From Saliniplasma sp051745305 (GTDB taxonomy: Archaea > Thermoplasmatota > Thermoplasmata > Halarchaeoplasmatales > Halarchaeoplasmataceae), in contig JBNJDY010000087.1 of assembly GCA_051745305.1 (NCBI GenBank), forward strand, positions 1-5,316: DNA of 5,316 nucleotides, written 5' to 3'. A program made the translations under genes and the position numbers. Each line of letters opens with the position of its first letter. The first letter of the stretch is position 1. Shown here in pieces: positions 5,130-5,316 of this stretch. The notes beneath the pieces were generated by a model. The model was not told the origin of the DNA, made no database searches, and worked only from the letters and a program-made list of their open reading frames with translations.

Positions 5130-5140
5130 AACTTAAATAT
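5130..5140 (+). promoter_or_regulatory. strong TATA-like promoter of an unassigned transcript
   Basis: AACTTAAATAT, preceded by GAAA as a possible BRE, matches archaeal TATA boxes well. Initiation about 25 bases downstream falls near 5157-5160, where sequence composition changes abruptly from 17% to over 50% G+C. This implies a transcript starting at the left edge of the G+C-rich island. Confidence 0.5.
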
Positions 5141-5156
5141 CATTTTAAATATTAGA

Positions 5157-5265
5157 ATGTCTGAGAGTGAAATGGTTCTTGTTTGCCCCCGACCTGAACC
5201 GAGCCCTTAGTGGCTGTGAGGATAGAGTCGGTGGGATGAGAATGGGGTATGTTTTGGGTGTGTGA
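5157..5265 (+). ncRNA. candidate structured small RNA or small-protein gene
   Basis: A G+C-rich island (53% over 5171-5260, 60% over 5181-5240) lies between flanks of 17% (5101-5160) and 26% (5261-5310), the classic signature of a stable RNA in an A+T-rich archaeal genome. CCCCCGAC at 5186-5193 can pair with GTCGG plus GGG at 5227-5235, an 8-bp stem with a single bulged T at 5232. Inside it AGCC (5202-5205) and GGCT (5212-5215) form a second short hairpin. I do not recognise tRNA, RNase P, SRP or box C/D features. Alternatives are a 17-codon ORF from the ATG at 5157, or a frame from GTG at 5167 to TGA at 5263-5265 coding for 32 residues. Neither has recognisable protein motifs. The 3' end is uncertain. 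Confidence 0.35.
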
Positions 5266-5296
5266 TTAAAGAAACCGTAAACTACATGTAAGAAAA

Positions 5297-5312
5297 GTAA
5301 GAATATTCTTAC
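5297..5312. promoter_or_regulatory. perfect 16-bp palindrome, probable operator
   Basis: GTAAGAATATTCTTAC is a perfect inverted repeat without spacer, ending one base before an ATG at 5314-5316, the window's last three bases. Symmetric operators of this kind bind dimeric repressors, often in the promoter or at the start of the gene they control. If the ATG is a real start, bound protein would cover the initiation region. As RNA it would form only a weak A+U-rich hairpin, so a DNA site is more likely. Confidence 0.45.
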
Positions 5313-5316
5313 CATG

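Noticed and set aside
5157..5210. 17-codon ORF from the ATG at the predicted transcription start (MSESEMVLVCPRPEPSP)
   Set aside because: Too short to support as a gene. The VCPRP start looked like a zinc ribbon but no second Cys pair follows before the stop. Kept only as an alternative reading of the RNA candidate.
5157..5265. tRNA, box C/D guide RNA, RNase P or SRP RNA
   Set aside because: No cloverleaf or T-arm sequence, no paired UGAUGA/CUGA boxes in proper places, and the length is far too short for RNase P or SRP RNA.

Overview
The window looks like a piece of an archaeal chromosome. The evidence is A+T-rich intergenic DNA, TATA-box-like octamers (TATAAATA, TATATAAG, CTTAAATA) placed about 25-30 bases before start codons, several apparently leaderless starts, an oligo-T terminator, and genes of archaeal type: PIN toxins, a winged-helix/MNT fusion, an archaeal RelE and a dolichol-phosphate sugar synthase-like GT2. 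AGA/AGG arginine and ATA isoleucine codons are common. A euryarchaeal lineage is plausible, but the sequence alone does not fix the taxon.

Left half (about 1-2250) is a toxin-antitoxin island on the + strand. It holds, in order: (1) a small VapB-like antitoxin and an intact VapC/PIN toxin one base apart; (2) a frameshifted, C-terminally missing relic of a second PIN protein of COG1569 type (744-912); (3) a winged-helix DNA-binding domain fused to a minimal nucleotidyltransferase, overlapping by ATGA a HEPN-like partner cut to 65 residues, which lacks the half where the RxxxxH active site normally lies; (4) an antitoxin/RelE pair overlapping by 29 bases. Cassettes 3 and 4 each have short-period repeats at their start codon that look like autoregulatory operators. 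The island reads as serial insertion and decay of toxin modules. Base composition swings strongly, from about 26% G+C in the first part of relE to about 53% inside the MNT gene.

Right half (2249-5100) is a divergent pair of glycosylation genes. On the minus strand is a 575-residue polytopic membrane protein with the layout of a GT-C glycosyltransferase. On the plus strand is a GT2 enzyme resembling dolichyl-phosphate mannose/glucose synthases. They share a 155-bp intergenic region with promoters both ways. A sensible model is that the GT2 enzyme charges a polyprenyl phosphate with a hexose and the GT-C protein uses that lipid-linked sugar outside the membrane. The pairing is inference.

Tail (5101-5316) has no recognised protein gene. 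A strong TATA-like box in 17% G+C DNA precedes a sharply bounded 53-60% G+C island that can form a compact stem. This is the best candidate in the window for an undescribed small RNA or small gene. A perfect 16-bp palindrome follows, ending one base before an ATG at the window edge, and is probably an operator of the next gene.
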